DNA of 64,000 nt, from positions 2,918,001-2,982,000 of the forward strand of contig NZ_CP047095.1 in the NCBI RefSeq assembly GCF_009806575.1, read 5' to 3'. Each line of letters starts with the position of its first letter. The stretch's first letter is position 1. The notes beneath the pieces were generated by a model. That model was not told the DNA's origin. It searched no databases and worked only from the letters and a program-made list of their open reading frames with translations. Of this stretch, positions 1 through 9,164 are shown piece by piece. The translations under genes were made by a program, and so were the position numbers. Source of the DNA: Rossellomorea marisflavi (GTDB lineage Bacteria > Bacillota > Bacilli > Bacillales > Bacillaceae_B).

Positions 1-98
1 ACGCCCACCGTAAAGGACACCCCCTATATCTATATTAACGCGACAGCAAAAGACCTAGGAACCTTGAGCTGCAGCGGTATTTCCCTCATGTGGATTAG

Positions 99-130
99 TG
101 TCACCCCATGCCTCGGTCTTATGGGTGACA
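99..130. other. Inverted repeat at left edge
   Basis: An inverted repeat (TGTCACCC arm at 99, GGGTGACA arm ending at 130) lies before yqzM. Neither side has a T-run, so it is not a standard terminator. No gene is visible in positions 1-220; a neighbouring minus-strand gene probably ends outside the window. Confidence 0.35.
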
Positions 131-220
131 ACTCTTGTCAGTAAAGGAAAATGTAAAGTGAAAGTATAGATTTTTACCGGGTGATGCTCTATACTAAAAT
201 AGAAATAGGAGGGGTAAAAG

Positions 221-355
221 TTGAATCAATTCGAAAAGAACGTACAATCGAAACGTAATGATGCAGTAGATTCAGGCGTCGGCTTTGTTGTCTCTTTTGG
301 CTTCTTCGCTGTCATGTTCGTAATTGCAACCGTTATCAAACTCATCGGTTCATAA
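221..355 (+). CDS. yqzM: YqzM family small membrane protein
   Basis: A 44-residue protein starting at TTG (221) behind an AGGAGGGG ribosome binding site at 207-214. The first half is polar and charged (EKNVQSKRNDAVDSGVG); the second half is one hydrophobic segment, so a single-pass membrane protein is expected. Sequence and position beside comEC match the uncharacterised YqzM family of Bacillus, which has no known biochemical role. It is divergent from or convergent with its neighbours rather than part of the com operon: its 3' end faces the 3' end of comEC. The family call is from recognition of sequence and context; function is unknown. Confidence 0.8.
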   Translation: MNQFEKNVQSKRNDAVDSGVGFVVSFGFFAVMFVIATVIKLIGS

Positions 356-369
356 AAAGAACAGGAAGG

Positions 370-479
370 AGGCAGACCAAAAAGGGTCACGGTTCTTCAA
401 TTCCCGTATATGGTACTCACCGAAGTATCCTACACATGACTTGAAGCTCCATGACGCTTTTACCGGTCTGCCTTTTTTT
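370..479 (+). terminator. Long-range hairpin with T-run after yqzM
   Basis: A 9-base arm AGGCAGACC (370-378) pairs with GGTCTGCCT (465-473), followed at once by seven T. The 86-base interior has further self-complementarity (CTTCAA near 395, TTGAAG near 441). It reads as a large structured terminator for yqzM; a small structured RNA is an alternative. Confidence 0.5.
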
Positions 480-491
480 CATACTCCCATC

Positions 492-2764
492 CTATGGCCG
501 ATGGGCGGAAAACGTTCCGCGTCCCCTCCAAAAACGATAGGTCACCGCCCCATCGTCCGCCGTGTTATAGATTTTTACGCCCCTGTTCCCCAGGCGCTCC
601 ACCACATCCGGGTGCGGGTGACCGAATCGATTGTCCTTTCCGGCTGAAATGATGGCCACTTGGGCATCCACCTTTTCCAAAAATTCCTCCGACGTACTCG
701 ATGCACTGCCGTGGTGCCCCACCTTCAGGACGTCCGCTTCAACGTTGTACCGCCGGATCATCTTCCGTTCCCCGCTTTCTTCCAGATCACCGGTAAAAAG
801 CCATTTCATCCCGCCGATATGGGCATAGATCACAAGGGAGTCATCATTCCCCTCATACACCTGGTCATCGGGGAAAGGATGGAAAAGGAGCTGTCCCCCG
901 CCTGCCACGCGTCCCCCAACTTCGCTTCCCGTACGACACTCCCCCCTGCAGCAATCATGACATTCGCCATCACTTCCTTTTGCCCGCTCCCAGGTGAGAT
1001 CCATATTTCTTTTACATCCAGTCCTTCCAGCACATCCACCGCTCCACCTACATGATCAAGATCGCCGTGGGTAAGGATCAGTTTGTCTACCGACCGGATG
1101 CCCTTGCTTTTCAAATAGGGCACTACGATATCTTTTCCCGTCGAGAATGCTTTTTTCCTCTCCTCCCACTCTTCCTGCGGGAAAATCAGATTCCCTCCTG
1201 TATCGATCAGATACGTTCCCTGATTGAAAGGAAGATCGATTAGAATCGCATCCCCCTGCCCGACATCGATGAACGTGATCTCTCCGTATGGACGGTACGT
1301 ATTCCATATAAGATGCAGACTGATGAAAGAAACAAGGATCACCGTGGATTGCATCCATCTCCCTTTTTCCACGAGCAAAAAACCCGCCCATATGATGACG
1401 AAGTAACCGGCTATCAAGATCGCGTGCGGCTTGCCCAGAATGAGCGTACTGAACGGGAAGGAAGCAAGGAACACGGAGAAACGATCCGTCCACCAAAGCA
1501 GGGATTGGAATATATCCATGGCAAAGGGAAGATGGATGCCCATGACCGTTGCAGCATACAGAAGGAAAGCCATGGGGAGGATGACGAGGGAATAGAGTGG
1601 AACGTAGAGGAGATTCGTCACAAATCCAATCAAGGAAAACTCAAAGAAGTGATGGAGGATGAAAGGCAAGGATGCCACCTGGGAAACGAAGGTCACCTTA
1701 ATGGCCTGCAGAAGGGTTGAAGAGCTCGAGAGGATCCGGTTGGAAGAGAGGACGAGAGAAAAACTGACAAAGAAGGACAGCTGGAACCCGGCATGAAACA
1801 AGAGGAAGGGGTCATTAAAGACCATTATACTGAAGATGAGGCTGAGACTATCGAGAGTCTTGATCCCAAGGAAGGCTTTTTGCCCCAGGAGAATGACGAT
1901 GAGCATGGACGAAGCCCTCACGACAGATGGTGCGGCACCCGTCATGACCATATAGCACAGAAGGAATACAATCACGACCCACCCTGCCCGTTCTTTCCGA
2001 AGTCCCGCCCTGAGAAGAAAGAAGAAGACTCCAGCCGAGATGAGGCCTACATGAAGACCCGAGATTGCAAGCAGATGAACGACACCGAGGGCTCTGTAGG
2101 CCTCCATTGTCTCTTCTGCTATCTCTCCCGTTTCTCCGAATAGCAAGGCCTGGGTGATGCCGACCGCTTCAGGTGGAAAGGACGAAGCGATCAACTTCAA
2201 CCCCTCCGCCCGGACCTGTACAAGCTTATCGCGCCAACTGTTTGATGGGACGCACGTGCTGAAAGAATCGACTTTTAGGGTCCAATACGTCTTCTGCTGA
2301 TACAGATATTCCTTGTAATCGAATAAATTTGGGTTCCCACTCCCGTTTGGTGCCTGGAGTTCCCCTGTTACGTTACAGGCCGTTCCGGGGGATATCGATG
2401 AGAAACGCTCTTTTTCTGATGGGGATGACAAGTAATAGGTGAGGGCTGCCGATTCCCCTCCGATGTCAATGGAAGAAGAGAAGCGGTTTCCATCAATGGA
2501 TGGGATGTTCGTTATGGTGATCATGAAGGTGGTTTGATCTTGAGAAAGGAGGCTGAAGCGGCTGTTCTGTTGGTAGAGGCCGTTCAAGTATGAGAGGAAG
2601 ATAAGGAAGGAGCAAAGGAAGATCCGCGGGGATTTCCGTAAGATCAGGGAGAGAAACAGAAGGGAAAGAACGAAAGCACCCCAAACCCATTGAAGTGCCA
2701 GAAGCGTCCCTGCCAACACGGAGATCCCTCCGTATAGAAAGAACTCCCTATCGACCCTATTCAT
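492..2764 (-). CDS. comEC: ComEC DNA internalisation channel (frameshifted)
   Basis: ComEC forms the membrane channel that carries single-stranded DNA into competent cells. The N-terminal part (from 2764) has an early hydrophobic region, a soluble OB-like part and the multi-helix Competence domain. The C-terminal third is a metallo-beta-lactamase-like domain (THGDLDHVGG, then GHHGSASSTSE). The reading frame breaks at the GGGG run 870-873: one extra base there joins the upstream frame (ending in SILSP) to DDQVYEGNDDS and gives about 757 residues, near the usual length. The start overlaps the comEB stop by 8 bases. As written, translation would stop at about 830 and lose the end of the C-terminal domain. 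It is either a sequencing slip or a recent loss. Confidence 0.9.
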
Positions 2765-3320
2765 TGAACAGTTTCATATATTCCTGTTCATAGTGGCTGA
2801 CTTTTTCTTCATCCGCCCCGCATGCCCTGAGGTCTTCAATCATCCCGGTGATCATGGCTGCTTTTTCCCGATGATGGACATCGATGCTGTTCTCATCGAA
2901 TTGAACCTTTTCCACTTTGACTCCCGCCTGTTCAAACAGCTGGATTGCATAAGGATGATTCTTATAATCTTTTGCGTAATAAACCGTTGTGATGCCCGCC
3001 TGGATTATGGCTTTGCAGCATTGCAGGCAAGGAAAATGTGTCACATATATATCGGACTGTCCCGAACCGACGCCAAATTTGGCACATTGGAGAAGGGCAT
3101 TCATCTCTGCGTGGATCGTACGCACACAATGATTATCAATCACATAGCAGCCTTCGTCGATACAGTGGTCTCCGCCTGCGATGGAGCCGTTATATCCTCC
3201 TGCAATGATCCTTTTATCCCTTACAATCGTCGCACCGACGGCAAGCCTTGTACAGGTGCTCCTAAGTGCCAGCAAATGACTTTGAGCCATGAAATATTGA
3301 TGCCACGCAATTCGTTCCAT
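2757..3320 (-). CDS. comEB: ComEB, dCMP deaminase-like protein
   Basis: A 187-residue member of the cytidine/deoxycytidylate deaminase family. Zinc-site motifs are present: HAEMNAL (His and catalytic Glu) and PCLQCC (two Cys). Deoxycytidylate deaminases convert dCMP to dUMP for dTMP synthesis. In B. subtilis ComEB also sits in the competence operon and has been linked to polar placement of competence proteins, apart from catalysis. Here it lies between comEA and comEC and overlaps comEC by 8 bases, so translational coupling is likely. All catalytic residues are visible, so enzyme activity is probably retained. The C-terminal tail (about 40 residues past the core) is charged. Confidence 0.93.
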   Translation of the reverse strand: MERIAWHQYFMAQSHLLALRSTCTRLAVGATIVRDKRIIAGGYNGSIAGGDHCIDEGCYVIDNHCVRTIHAEMNALLQCAKFGVGSGQSDIYVTHFPCLQCCKAIIQAGITTVYYAKDYKNHPYAIQLFEQAGVKVEKVQFDENSIDVHHREKAAMITGMIEDLRACGADEEKVSHYEQEYMKLFNE

Positions 3321-3407
3321 TAATACTCCCCTTTTCTACTGAAATTCGTCTATCGCCGGCTCACCCGGCCTTGTACCAGTGTAGTCATAGAAGCGTCCAA
3401 CGTCAAT

Positions 3408-4022
3408 TCATTGAACGGTAATCAATTCTTTCAATCGCTCAAACGTCTTCTCTCCGATACCCGATATGTTCTTGATATCGTCCACAGACCTATAGGGCCC
3501 ATTCTCCTCACGGTATTGAATGAAAGCAGCTGCCTTTGAAGGGCCGATTCCAGGGAGGGTCTGAATCTCTTCTGAGGTGGCAGAGTTGATGTTTACAAGT
3601 GCGGCTTCTCCTCCGCTCGTGCCCGAAGGAGAGCCCGGTGGAAGGGGACTCTCCACTTCACCTTTCTTCGGGACATAGACCATCATTTCGTCACTCACCT
3701 TCAAAGCTAGATTGACGGCATTCCGGTCGGCATCCTTCGTGAATCCGCCGGCCATCTCCACGACCCCATCGACTCTCTCATGGGGAGACAGTTCATAGAG
3801 ACCGGGGCGCTCCACCTGCCCTTTGATGTCAACGAAGATCCTGTCATCAGTGGAGACCGTTTCAGCGGGTTGAGGAGCGTCGGTTTCAGGTTCTTTTGCT
3901 TCGATGGCGATGGGGGGTTCCTGTTGGGGTGGTGAAGGCTTGAAGAGAAGGAAGAGTGACAGGGCCGCGGCACCTGCCAGGATGAAAAGGAGAGTCCGAT
4001 ATTTCTCAAAAACGTGTAGCAA
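3408..4022 (-). CDS. comEA: ComEA, competence DNA receptor
   Basis: ComEA binds double-stranded DNA at the cell surface and passes it to ComEC. From the TTG start at 4022 the protein is 204 residues: a membrane anchor (LLFILAGAAALSLFLLF), an acidic Pro/Glu linker, a SLBB-like segment (FVDIKGQVERPGLY) and a C-terminal helix-hairpin-helix pair (INSATSEEIQTLPGIGPSKA, ISGIGEKTFERL). An upstream ATG at 4094 would add 24 residues, but it lacks a ribosome binding site. TTG 4022 has AAGAGGTGA four to five bases before it and gives the length usual for the family. First gene of comEA-comEB-comEC. The comER gene that lies upstream in B. subtilis is absent here. Confidence 0.9.
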   Translation of the reverse strand: MLHVFEKYRTLLFILAGAAALSLFLLFKPSPPQQEPPIAIEAKEPETDAPQPAETVSTDDRIFVDIKGQVERPGLYELSPHERVDGVVEMAGGFTKDADRNAVNLALKVSDEMMVYVPKKGEVESPLPPGSPSGTSGGEAALVNINSATSEEIQTLPGIGPSKAAAFIQYREENGPYRSVDDIKNISGIGEKTFERLKELITVQ

Positions 4023-4140
4023 GGAATCACCTCTTGTAGGGGGTATGGGTAGTTGTCTTACAGAGGGGAGATTGGAAGAATTGCTGTGGTACATGATTCA
4101 TTCGACACCATCTGAGAAAATCCTTCTTTTTTCTAGGAAT

Positions 4141-4172
4141 AAAAAAACCTGATGATGCGATGATCATCAGGC
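4141..4172 (-). terminator. Terminator after yqeM
   Basis: CCTGATGAT/ATCATCAGG hairpin followed on the minus strand by a run of T (4141-4147). It overlaps the yqeM stop codon and separates the yqeG-yqeM operon from comEA. Confidence 0.85.
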
Positions 4173-4922
4173 TTCCGTATTCTTCACGCACGTAAAGAAA
4201 ATGCGTTCGCTTTCTTCTACAGGTGACTCATCCTTGTAATCTGCCGTGATTTCCTTCACGGTGAATCCCGCTTCTTCGAGCCACGCTTGATAGCGCTGAA
4301 CCGGATACGTTCTTTGTTTATGAAGCTCTTCCACCCTCTCATAGAGGCCTGTCGCTTCCTCACGCACGAAGAATGTCAGTTCATGCTCGACGCTATGGGG
4401 ATACTCACCTTTGAAGCTTTCCCAAATATACGAAACCTCTTCATCGGTCAACGTAAAGCTGGAATCCATGAAGATCTCATCCATCTTGAATAGAGAGTGG
4501 ACATCAAACAGGAAAACACCATCCTGCTCAAGATGAGCATGGACGCTCTTGAAGGTATTCTTCACGCTCTCTTCGGTCTCCAGGTAGTTCAGGGAGTCAC
4601 AAAAGATGGTCACTACATCATAGGACCCAAGTCCGTCAAGAGCGGCCATGTCCTGATTGAAGAGCGGAAGGGCGACGCCCCTGCGATCCGCCTTCTCCCG
4701 GGCGACCATGAGCATGTCTGAAGATAAGTCCACACCGGTGACTTCATAACCGGATTCAATGAGCTTCAAAGAAATTTCACCCGTTCCACAGGCAATATCA
4801 AGGACCCGTTTGCCACCGTTTCCATATCGTTCACCATGTGCCTGCACAAAATCCACCCATCCATCATATGGAACATCTTCCATCAGGTGATCATATATGT
4901 AGGCAAATCCTTCATAGCTCAT
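4167..4922 (-). CDS. yqeM: YqeM class I SAM methyltransferase
   Basis: A 251-residue methyltransferase. The SAM-binding motif I is VLDIACGTGEIS (about residues 41-52), followed by an acidic residue in the TGVDLSSDML strand and the FCDSLNYL motif. The substrate is not known from sequence. The gene is the last of the yqeG-yqeH-aroE-yhbY-nadD-yqeK-rsfS-yqeM run and starts 3 bases after the rsfS stop, so it is co-transcribed with ribosome-assembly genes; a target in translation is a guess. Length is normal and no key motif is missing. Confidence 0.88.
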   Translation of the reverse strand: MSYEGFAYIYDHLMEDVPYDGWVDFVQAHGERYGNGGKRVLDIACGTGEISLKLIESGYEVTGVDLSSDMLMVAREKADRRGVALPLFNQDMAALDGLGSYDVVTIFCDSLNYLETEESVKNTFKSVHAHLEQDGVFLFDVHSLFKMDEIFMDSSFTLTDEEVSYIWESFKGEYPHSVEHELTFFVREEATGLYERVEELHKQRTYPVQRYQAWLEEAGFTVKEITADYKDESPVEESERIFFTCVKNTEA

Positions 4923-4925
4923 GGG

Positions 4926-5270
4926 TCAGCTTTGTTCTACTTCTACCAATGAAGCATCTCCCCACAGGCGCTCAAGGTTGTAGTAGCCCCTCTCATCTTT
5001 GTGGAACACGTGGGCAACGACATCCCCAAGGTCGACAAGGATCCAGCGGGCCTGGTCGAATCCTTCCAGACGACGTACCGTGTGGCCGTTTTCTTCAGCT
5101 GTATCCTTCAGTTCCCGGGCAATGGCCTGTACCTGTTTATCAGAGTTCCCGTGGCAGATAAGGAAGTAGTCCGCAATGAGGGAAACACCCTTCATATCAA
5201 GGACCACGATGTCTTCTGCACGTTTATCATCTGCGGCTTTGTAAGCCAATTCTAGTAATGTCTGTTCCAT
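4926..5270 (-). CDS. rsfS: Ribosomal silencing factor RsfS
   Basis: A 114-residue protein of the RsfS/YbeB/DUF143 family, which binds ribosomal protein uL14 on the 50S subunit and blocks joining with 30S, mainly in stationary phase or starvation. Family signatures are visible: an N-terminal helix (LLELAYKAADDKRAEDIVVLD), SLIADYFLICHGNS and GDVVAHVFHKDERGYYNLERLW. The gene is one base from yqeK, a conserved pairing across Firmicutes. Full length. Confidence 0.95.
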   Translation of the reverse strand: MEQTLLELAYKAADDKRAEDIVVLDMKGVSLIADYFLICHGNSDKQVQAIARELKDTAEENGHTVRRLEGFDQARWILVDLGDVVAHVFHKDERGYYNLERLWGDASLVEVEQS

Positions 5271-5271
5271 A

Positions 5272-5838
5272 TTAACTCCTCCTATCGAAGATCAATCCGT
5301 TATAAAATCTGAATGTATCCGGATGGATCGCCTGGTTCTTCTTCATTAAAAATGTCATGGTATTGCGCAGCGAAGCAATCAATGCTTCGTCAAGGGAGGT
5401 TTCTGCCATCTCCCTGACTTCCTCTACACCCGGGAACTGCCGGTTCGGTTCAATGTAATCAGCAAGGTAAACGACCTTATCAAGGACGGTCATCTCCCTC
5501 TTACCGGATGTATGATTCCGTATCGCCTCCAGCACTTCCTCATCATCGATGCCTACTTCTTTTTCAACAAGATAGGCGCCGACGGGTGCATGCCACAGCT
5601 CCGCGTTATAGTCCAGAAGCTCATTACCGAGGTGATGCGAGAGGATGATTTCCTTCATCTCGTCTTTATCCCTGAACTTGGCATAGTCGTGGAATATGGC
5701 GGCAATCTCTGCCTTTTTTACATCGGCCCCGTACTTTGCTGCGAGGTGGATGGCGGTTTCCATCACACCGCATGTGTGAATGTAACGATGTTCCGTTAAA
5801 TGCTCTTTCACGATTAAAAGGGCTTCTTCCCTATTCAT
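5272..5838 (-). CDS. yqeK: YqeK, HD-domain dinucleoside tetraphosphatase
   Basis: A 188-residue HD-superfamily phosphohydrolase. Metal-binding motifs are present: H in YIHTCGVMETA, HD in AIFHDYAKF, and HHLGNELL, with a later NHTSGK and VYLADYIEPNR typical of YqeK. Members of this family hydrolyse diadenosine tetraphosphate symmetrically to ADP. The start overlaps the end of nadD by 8 bases; nadD-yqeK is a standard pair and fusions of the two exist in other bacteria. Cytoplasmic, full length. Confidence 0.93.
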   Translation of the reverse strand: MNREEALLIVKEHLTEHRYIHTCGVMETAIHLAAKYGADVKKAEIAAIFHDYAKFRDKDEMKEIILSHHLGNELLDYNAELWHAPVGAYLVEKEVGIDDEEVLEAIRNHTSGKREMTVLDKVVYLADYIEPNRQFPGVEEVREMAETSLDEALIASLRNTMTFLMKKNQAIHPDTFRFYNGLIFDRRS

Positions 5839-6400
5839 ACAGTTTCTCCCCCTTTATCAATCGATAGACGTCATCGGGAACAAGATAGCGGAAGGACCGC
5901 TTCTCTTTCGCAAGGTTTCTGATCCTTGATGAAGAAATGTCAATGGCGGGAATCTCCAATGAAGTAATCTCATACGGACTGTCAGTGGAATACAGCGGAC
6001 GGTTGACACCGATGAAAGTGATGGTTGACAGTAGTTCATCAATCTCCTTCCACTTTGGAAGGTATTCGACCATATCCCCACCGATGATGAATGAAAACTC
6101 ATGATGAGGATGCTTTCCCCTCAGAAGCCGCATTGTTTCATAGGTATAGGAAGGACCTTCCCTCTCCAGTTCGATCGTCTCGACCCTGAAATGGCGATGT
6201 CCCCTGATGGCTTCCTTGATCATGGCCACGCGCTGGGCGGCCGTCACATGGCTTTCCATCACCTTATGGGGAGGGACCGCGTTCGGCATGAACCAGATTT
6301 CATCCAAACCAGCTTGGTCCCTTACCTGTTCGGCCACGATGAGATGACCTATATGGGGCGGATTGAATGTGCCGCCCAGAATCCCGATCTTCATGTTCAT
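5831..6400 (-). CDS. nadD: Nicotinate-nucleotide adenylyltransferase NadD
   Basis: NadD adenylates nicotinate mononucleotide to deamido-NAD, an essential step of NAD synthesis. The nucleotidyltransferase signature GILGGTFNPPHIGH is at the N-terminus, and the C-terminal ISSSRIR motif of the ISSTxIR type is present. A GTG lies one codon upstream (6403); ATG 6400 is taken as start because AAGG lies at a suitable distance and the length of about 189 residues matches the family. It lies 7 bases downstream of yhbY and is co-transcribed with yqeK. Confidence 0.95.
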   Translation of the reverse strand: MNMKIGILGGTFNPPHIGHLIVAEQVRDQAGLDEIWFMPNAVPPHKVMESHVTAAQRVAMIKEAIRGHRHFRVETIELEREGPSYTYETMRLLRGKHPHHEFSFIIGGDMVEYLPKWKEIDELLSTITFIGVNRPLYSTDSPYEITSLEIPAIDISSSRIRNLAKEKRSFRYLVPDDVYRLIKGEKLYE

Positions 6401-6407
6401 CACGACC

Positions 6408-6701
6408 TTATCTTGGAAGGATTAACGTCTTGTTTTCTTTTGATTCTTTATAAAGGACGACCGTATGACCGATCAGCTGTACAAGCTCTGCCCTGGCTCC
6501 TTTTGAAAGGGCCTCGGCCACGTCGTGCTTGTCCATTTCACAGTTTTGAAGGATGCTTACTTTCAGCAGTTCCCTGGCTTCAAGTGCCTCTTCGATTTGG
6601 TTGATCATATTTTCATTCACTCCGCCCTTGCCGACCTGGAAGATCGGGTTCAAATGATGGGCTTGTGACCGTAGATATCTTTTCTGTTTACCTGTTAACA
6701 T
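6408..6701 (-). CDS. yhbY: CRM-domain RNA-binding protein YhbY
   Basis: A 97-residue YhbY/YqeI protein made of a single CRM domain, which binds rRNA and associates with pre-50S particles. The conserved segment KRYLRSQAHHLNPIFQVGK and the later KGARAELVQLIGHTVVLYK are plainly visible. The gene overlaps aroE by 14 bases, implying coupled translation. No anomalies. Confidence 0.93.
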   Translation of the reverse strand: MLTGKQKRYLRSQAHHLNPIFQVGKGGVNENMINQIEEALEARELLKVSILQNCEMDKHDVAEALSKGARAELVQLIGHTVVLYKESKENKTLILPR

Positions 6702-7536
6702 GTTGACCTCCTAGTTGCTTTAAAACGATTTTTTTCATAGTTTCTGTGTCGGGGATGACCCCCGTCCACTTCTCAAACGCCAGTGCTCCCTGGTGAACGA
6801 ACATTTCGAGTCCATTCTGCGTTTGAGCCCCAAGCTCCCGTGCCCGTTTCATGATGGCCGTTTCTAAGGGATTATAGATGATGTCACTGAACAGGGAGCC
6901 ATCCTTCACCGAATCGAAGGCGAGCGGGGAGTGACCGACCTCCGGGCTCATCCCGATCGAAGTCGTCTGGATGATGATGTCATACCTGTTGACCGCTTCA
7001 CCCGCTTCATCCATGGGGATGTATGAGGAGGAGATGGCAAACGGGCAGGCTGCAATCATGTCAGCTGCCCTTGCTTCGGTCCGATTGGCGATGTCGATAT
7101 GCGTCACGCCAATGGATGCGAGGCTGTAGAAGATGGCCTTGGCGGCACCTCCTGCTCCGAGCATCAACACGGACTTGTCTGTCACATCGCCGACCAGCGC
7201 CTTCTGCAATCCTTCGACATATCCCGGTCCATCTGTATTATACCCTGTCAGCACCCCGTCATCGTTCACGATCGTGTTGACCGCACCGATGGCTTCCGCA
7301 AGGGGATCGATTCGATCAAGGAGCTCCATTACAGCTACTTTATGGGGCACGGTGATATTCACGCCGCGGATCCCGAGCGCCCTAATGCCTTCAATGGCCT
7401 GCGGAAGGGCATCCGGGGTGACGTGGAATTTCATATACGTGCCTTCGAGCCCAGCGTCATCCAGCGCTGCTTGATGCATGACCGGGGACATGGAATGGGC
7501 GATGGGGTCACCGATGACCCCGTATAAGTGATTCAT
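6688..7536 (-). CDS. aroE: Shikimate dehydrogenase AroE
   Basis: AroE reduces 3-dehydroshikimate to shikimate with NADPH in the aromatic amino acid pathway. The 282-residue protein has the substrate site (GDPIAHSMSP, NITVPHK with the catalytic Lys, GYNTDG), the NADP-binding loop GAGGAAKA, and the ANRT motif that contacts the NADP phosphate. Lies between yqeH (10 bases upstream) and yhbY (overlapping). Full length, all motifs intact. Confidence 0.96.
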   Translation of the reverse strand: MNHLYGVIGDPIAHSMSPVMHQAALDDAGLEGTYMKFHVTPDALPQAIEGIRALGIRGVNITVPHKVAVMELLDRIDPLAEAIGAVNTIVNDDGVLTGYNTDGPGYVEGLQKALVGDVTDKSVLMLGAGGAAKAIFYSLASIGVTHIDIANRTEARAADMIAACPFAISSSYIPMDEAGEAVNRYDIIIQTTSIGMSPEVGHSPLAFDSVKDGSLFSDIIYNPLETAIMKRARELGAQTQNGLEMFVHQGALAFEKWTGVIPDTETMKKIVLKQLGGQHVNR

Positions 7537-7546
7537 GACAATCCCC

Positions 7547-8647
7547 CTAGATCAATGATTTTCTCAGGAAGACGCTGACCCCTTTCGGTACATGGGCCGC
7601 GATGGAAGCTCCCGGTTCGTTCACGGTGATCCAACCAAGTCCGGAAAACACGATATCGGTCTTCCCTTCCTTGATCTTGAATTCATGCTTCACAAGCTCA
7701 GGGAATGTATCCATATCCTCGATGCGGGGCGGCTGAAGCAGCTCACCTGCGTGATTTTTATAGAGTTCGTCCGCTTTTTCCACCTTCGTCCGGTGGATAT
7801 TCAGCTCATTGGAGAAATAGCAGGTGAATGCCTGACGGTCTCCCTTCAGGAAATCGAAACGGGAAAGGCCGCCAAAGAATAACGTCTGCTCCGGATTCAA
7901 CTGGAACGTCCTCGGCTTGATTTCCTTCTTCGGTGTGATGATCTTCAAATCACCTTTGTTCACATAGTGGGCCATCTGATGATGATTGATGATTCCAGGT
8001 GTATCGATCAGGTATTCATCATCCCCGAGTGGAATTTGGATCATATCCAAGGTTGTGCCCGGGAAATGCGATGTGGTGATGACGTCCTGTTCCCCTGAAA
8101 CCTGCTTGATGATGCGGTTGATGAATGTGGATTTCCCTACATTGGTACATCCGACCACATACACATCACGGCCTTCACGGTACTCTTCAATGGCCTGGAT
8201 CGTTTCTTCGATTCCCTGGCCGCGTGAAGCACTCACCAATTTGACATCGACGGGCTTCAGACCGAGCTGTTTCGCTTCATGCTTCATCCACTGGGTCAGC
8301 TTTGAATGCTTGACCGATTTAGGAAGAAGATCCGCTTTATTCCCCACAAGGAGGATCGGATTCGAGCCGACAAAGCGGTGGAGCCCGGGAAGCCAGCTGC
8401 CGTTGAAATCAAAAATATCAACGACTTTGACGATCAATCCTTCTGAATCGCCTATTTCATTGAGGATCTTCAGGAAGTCGTCATCCGTAAGGGGAACGTC
8501 CTGCACCTCATTATAATGCTTCAGCTTGAAACAGCGCTGACAGATGACTTCATCCTTCTTCAAGGACGATGGGGGTGCATACCCCAATCCTTCCTTGTCT
8601 TCCGTCTGAATCTCGACTCCGCAGCCTATACATACAACTTGACTCAC
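7547..8647 (-). CDS. yqeH: Ribosome biogenesis GTPase YqeH
   Basis: A circularly permuted GTPase needed for 30S subunit maturation. The N-terminal zinc finger is visible (CIGCGVEIQ and CQRCFKLKHY). The G motifs come in permuted order: NKADL (G4) near residue 103, then the P-loop GCTNVGKSTF near 166, then the DTPG motif. The C-terminal region is the YqeH-specific RNA-binding part. The start is GTG, and its four bases GTGA overlap the TGA stop of yqeG once the yqeG frame is corrected. 366 residues, the usual length. Confidence 0.95.
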   Translation of the reverse strand: MSQVVCIGCGVEIQTEDKEGLGYAPPSSLKKDEVICQRCFKLKHYNEVQDVPLTDDDFLKILNEIGDSEGLIVKVVDIFDFNGSWLPGLHRFVGSNPILLVGNKADLLPKSVKHSKLTQWMKHEAKQLGLKPVDVKLVSASRGQGIEETIQAIEEYREGRDVYVVGCTNVGKSTFINRIIKQVSGEQDVITTSHFPGTTLDMIQIPLGDDEYLIDTPGIINHHQMAHYVNKGDLKIITPKKEIKPRTFQLNPEQTLFFGGLSRFDFLKGDRQAFTCYFSNELNIHRTKVEKADELYKNHAGELLQPPRIEDMDTFPELVKHEFKIKEGKTDIVFSGLGWITVNEPGASIAAHVPKGVSVFLRKSLI

Positions 8648-9164
8648 TTTTTATCCTCCCAACCGATCATGCCTTTTCGTTTGAAAAAGTTCATGATCCT
8701 TCTTTCGACCTTGCGATTGAACTTCGTCATAAATCCATCCGACTGGGCCACCGGGACCACGAGGATGGTGTGGAAACCACTCCGGTTCCCCCCAGCACGT
8801 CCGTCAGGAGCTGATCGCCGATCACGACCGTCTCCTCTTTCCTTACGTCCATCTGCCTGATCGCCCGTTTGAATGCTCGTCCCATGGGCTTCCGTGCCTG
8901 GAAAATGAACGGGACACCGAGCGGATCGGCAAAAGAACCGACACGCATCCTGTTATTGTTGGAAACGATCGTCACAAGGATCCCGTGTTCCTGCATCTCC
9001 TTGAACCATTGAATGAGCTTAGGGGTGGCATTCGGGCGATCCCATTCGACCAGCGTATTGTCAAGGTCCGTGATGATTGCCTTGATTCCTTTTTCTTTCA
9101 GATCCTCCGGCCGGATCGCAAATATATCCTGTACCTGTTCATCAGGCAAAAATTGTTTTAACAA
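8644..9164 (-). CDS. yqeG: YqeG, HAD-family phosphatase (frameshifted)
   Basis: A HAD-superfamily IIIA phosphatase. The nucleophile motif DLDNTLVEWDRP, the SNN motif II, the KPMG lysine motif and GDQLLTDV motif IV are all present; the substrate is unknown. The frame breaks at the six-C run 8788-8793 (plus strand). One extra base there continues the protein as NRSGFHTILVVPVAQSDGF and on to a TGA at 8644, giving 173 residues, like its relatives. The uncorrected frame ends early, at 8727, in an unrelated tail. The start chosen is TTG 9164 with GAGGTG upstream; an ORF start further up (9215) would add 17 residues with no family counterpart. First gene of the yqeG-yqeM operon. Confidence 0.88.

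Noticed and set aside
4105..4125. ComK box before comEA
   Set aside because: AAAA and TTTT tracts are present, but spacing is not the AAAA-N5-TTTT pattern and only one half-pair is visible.
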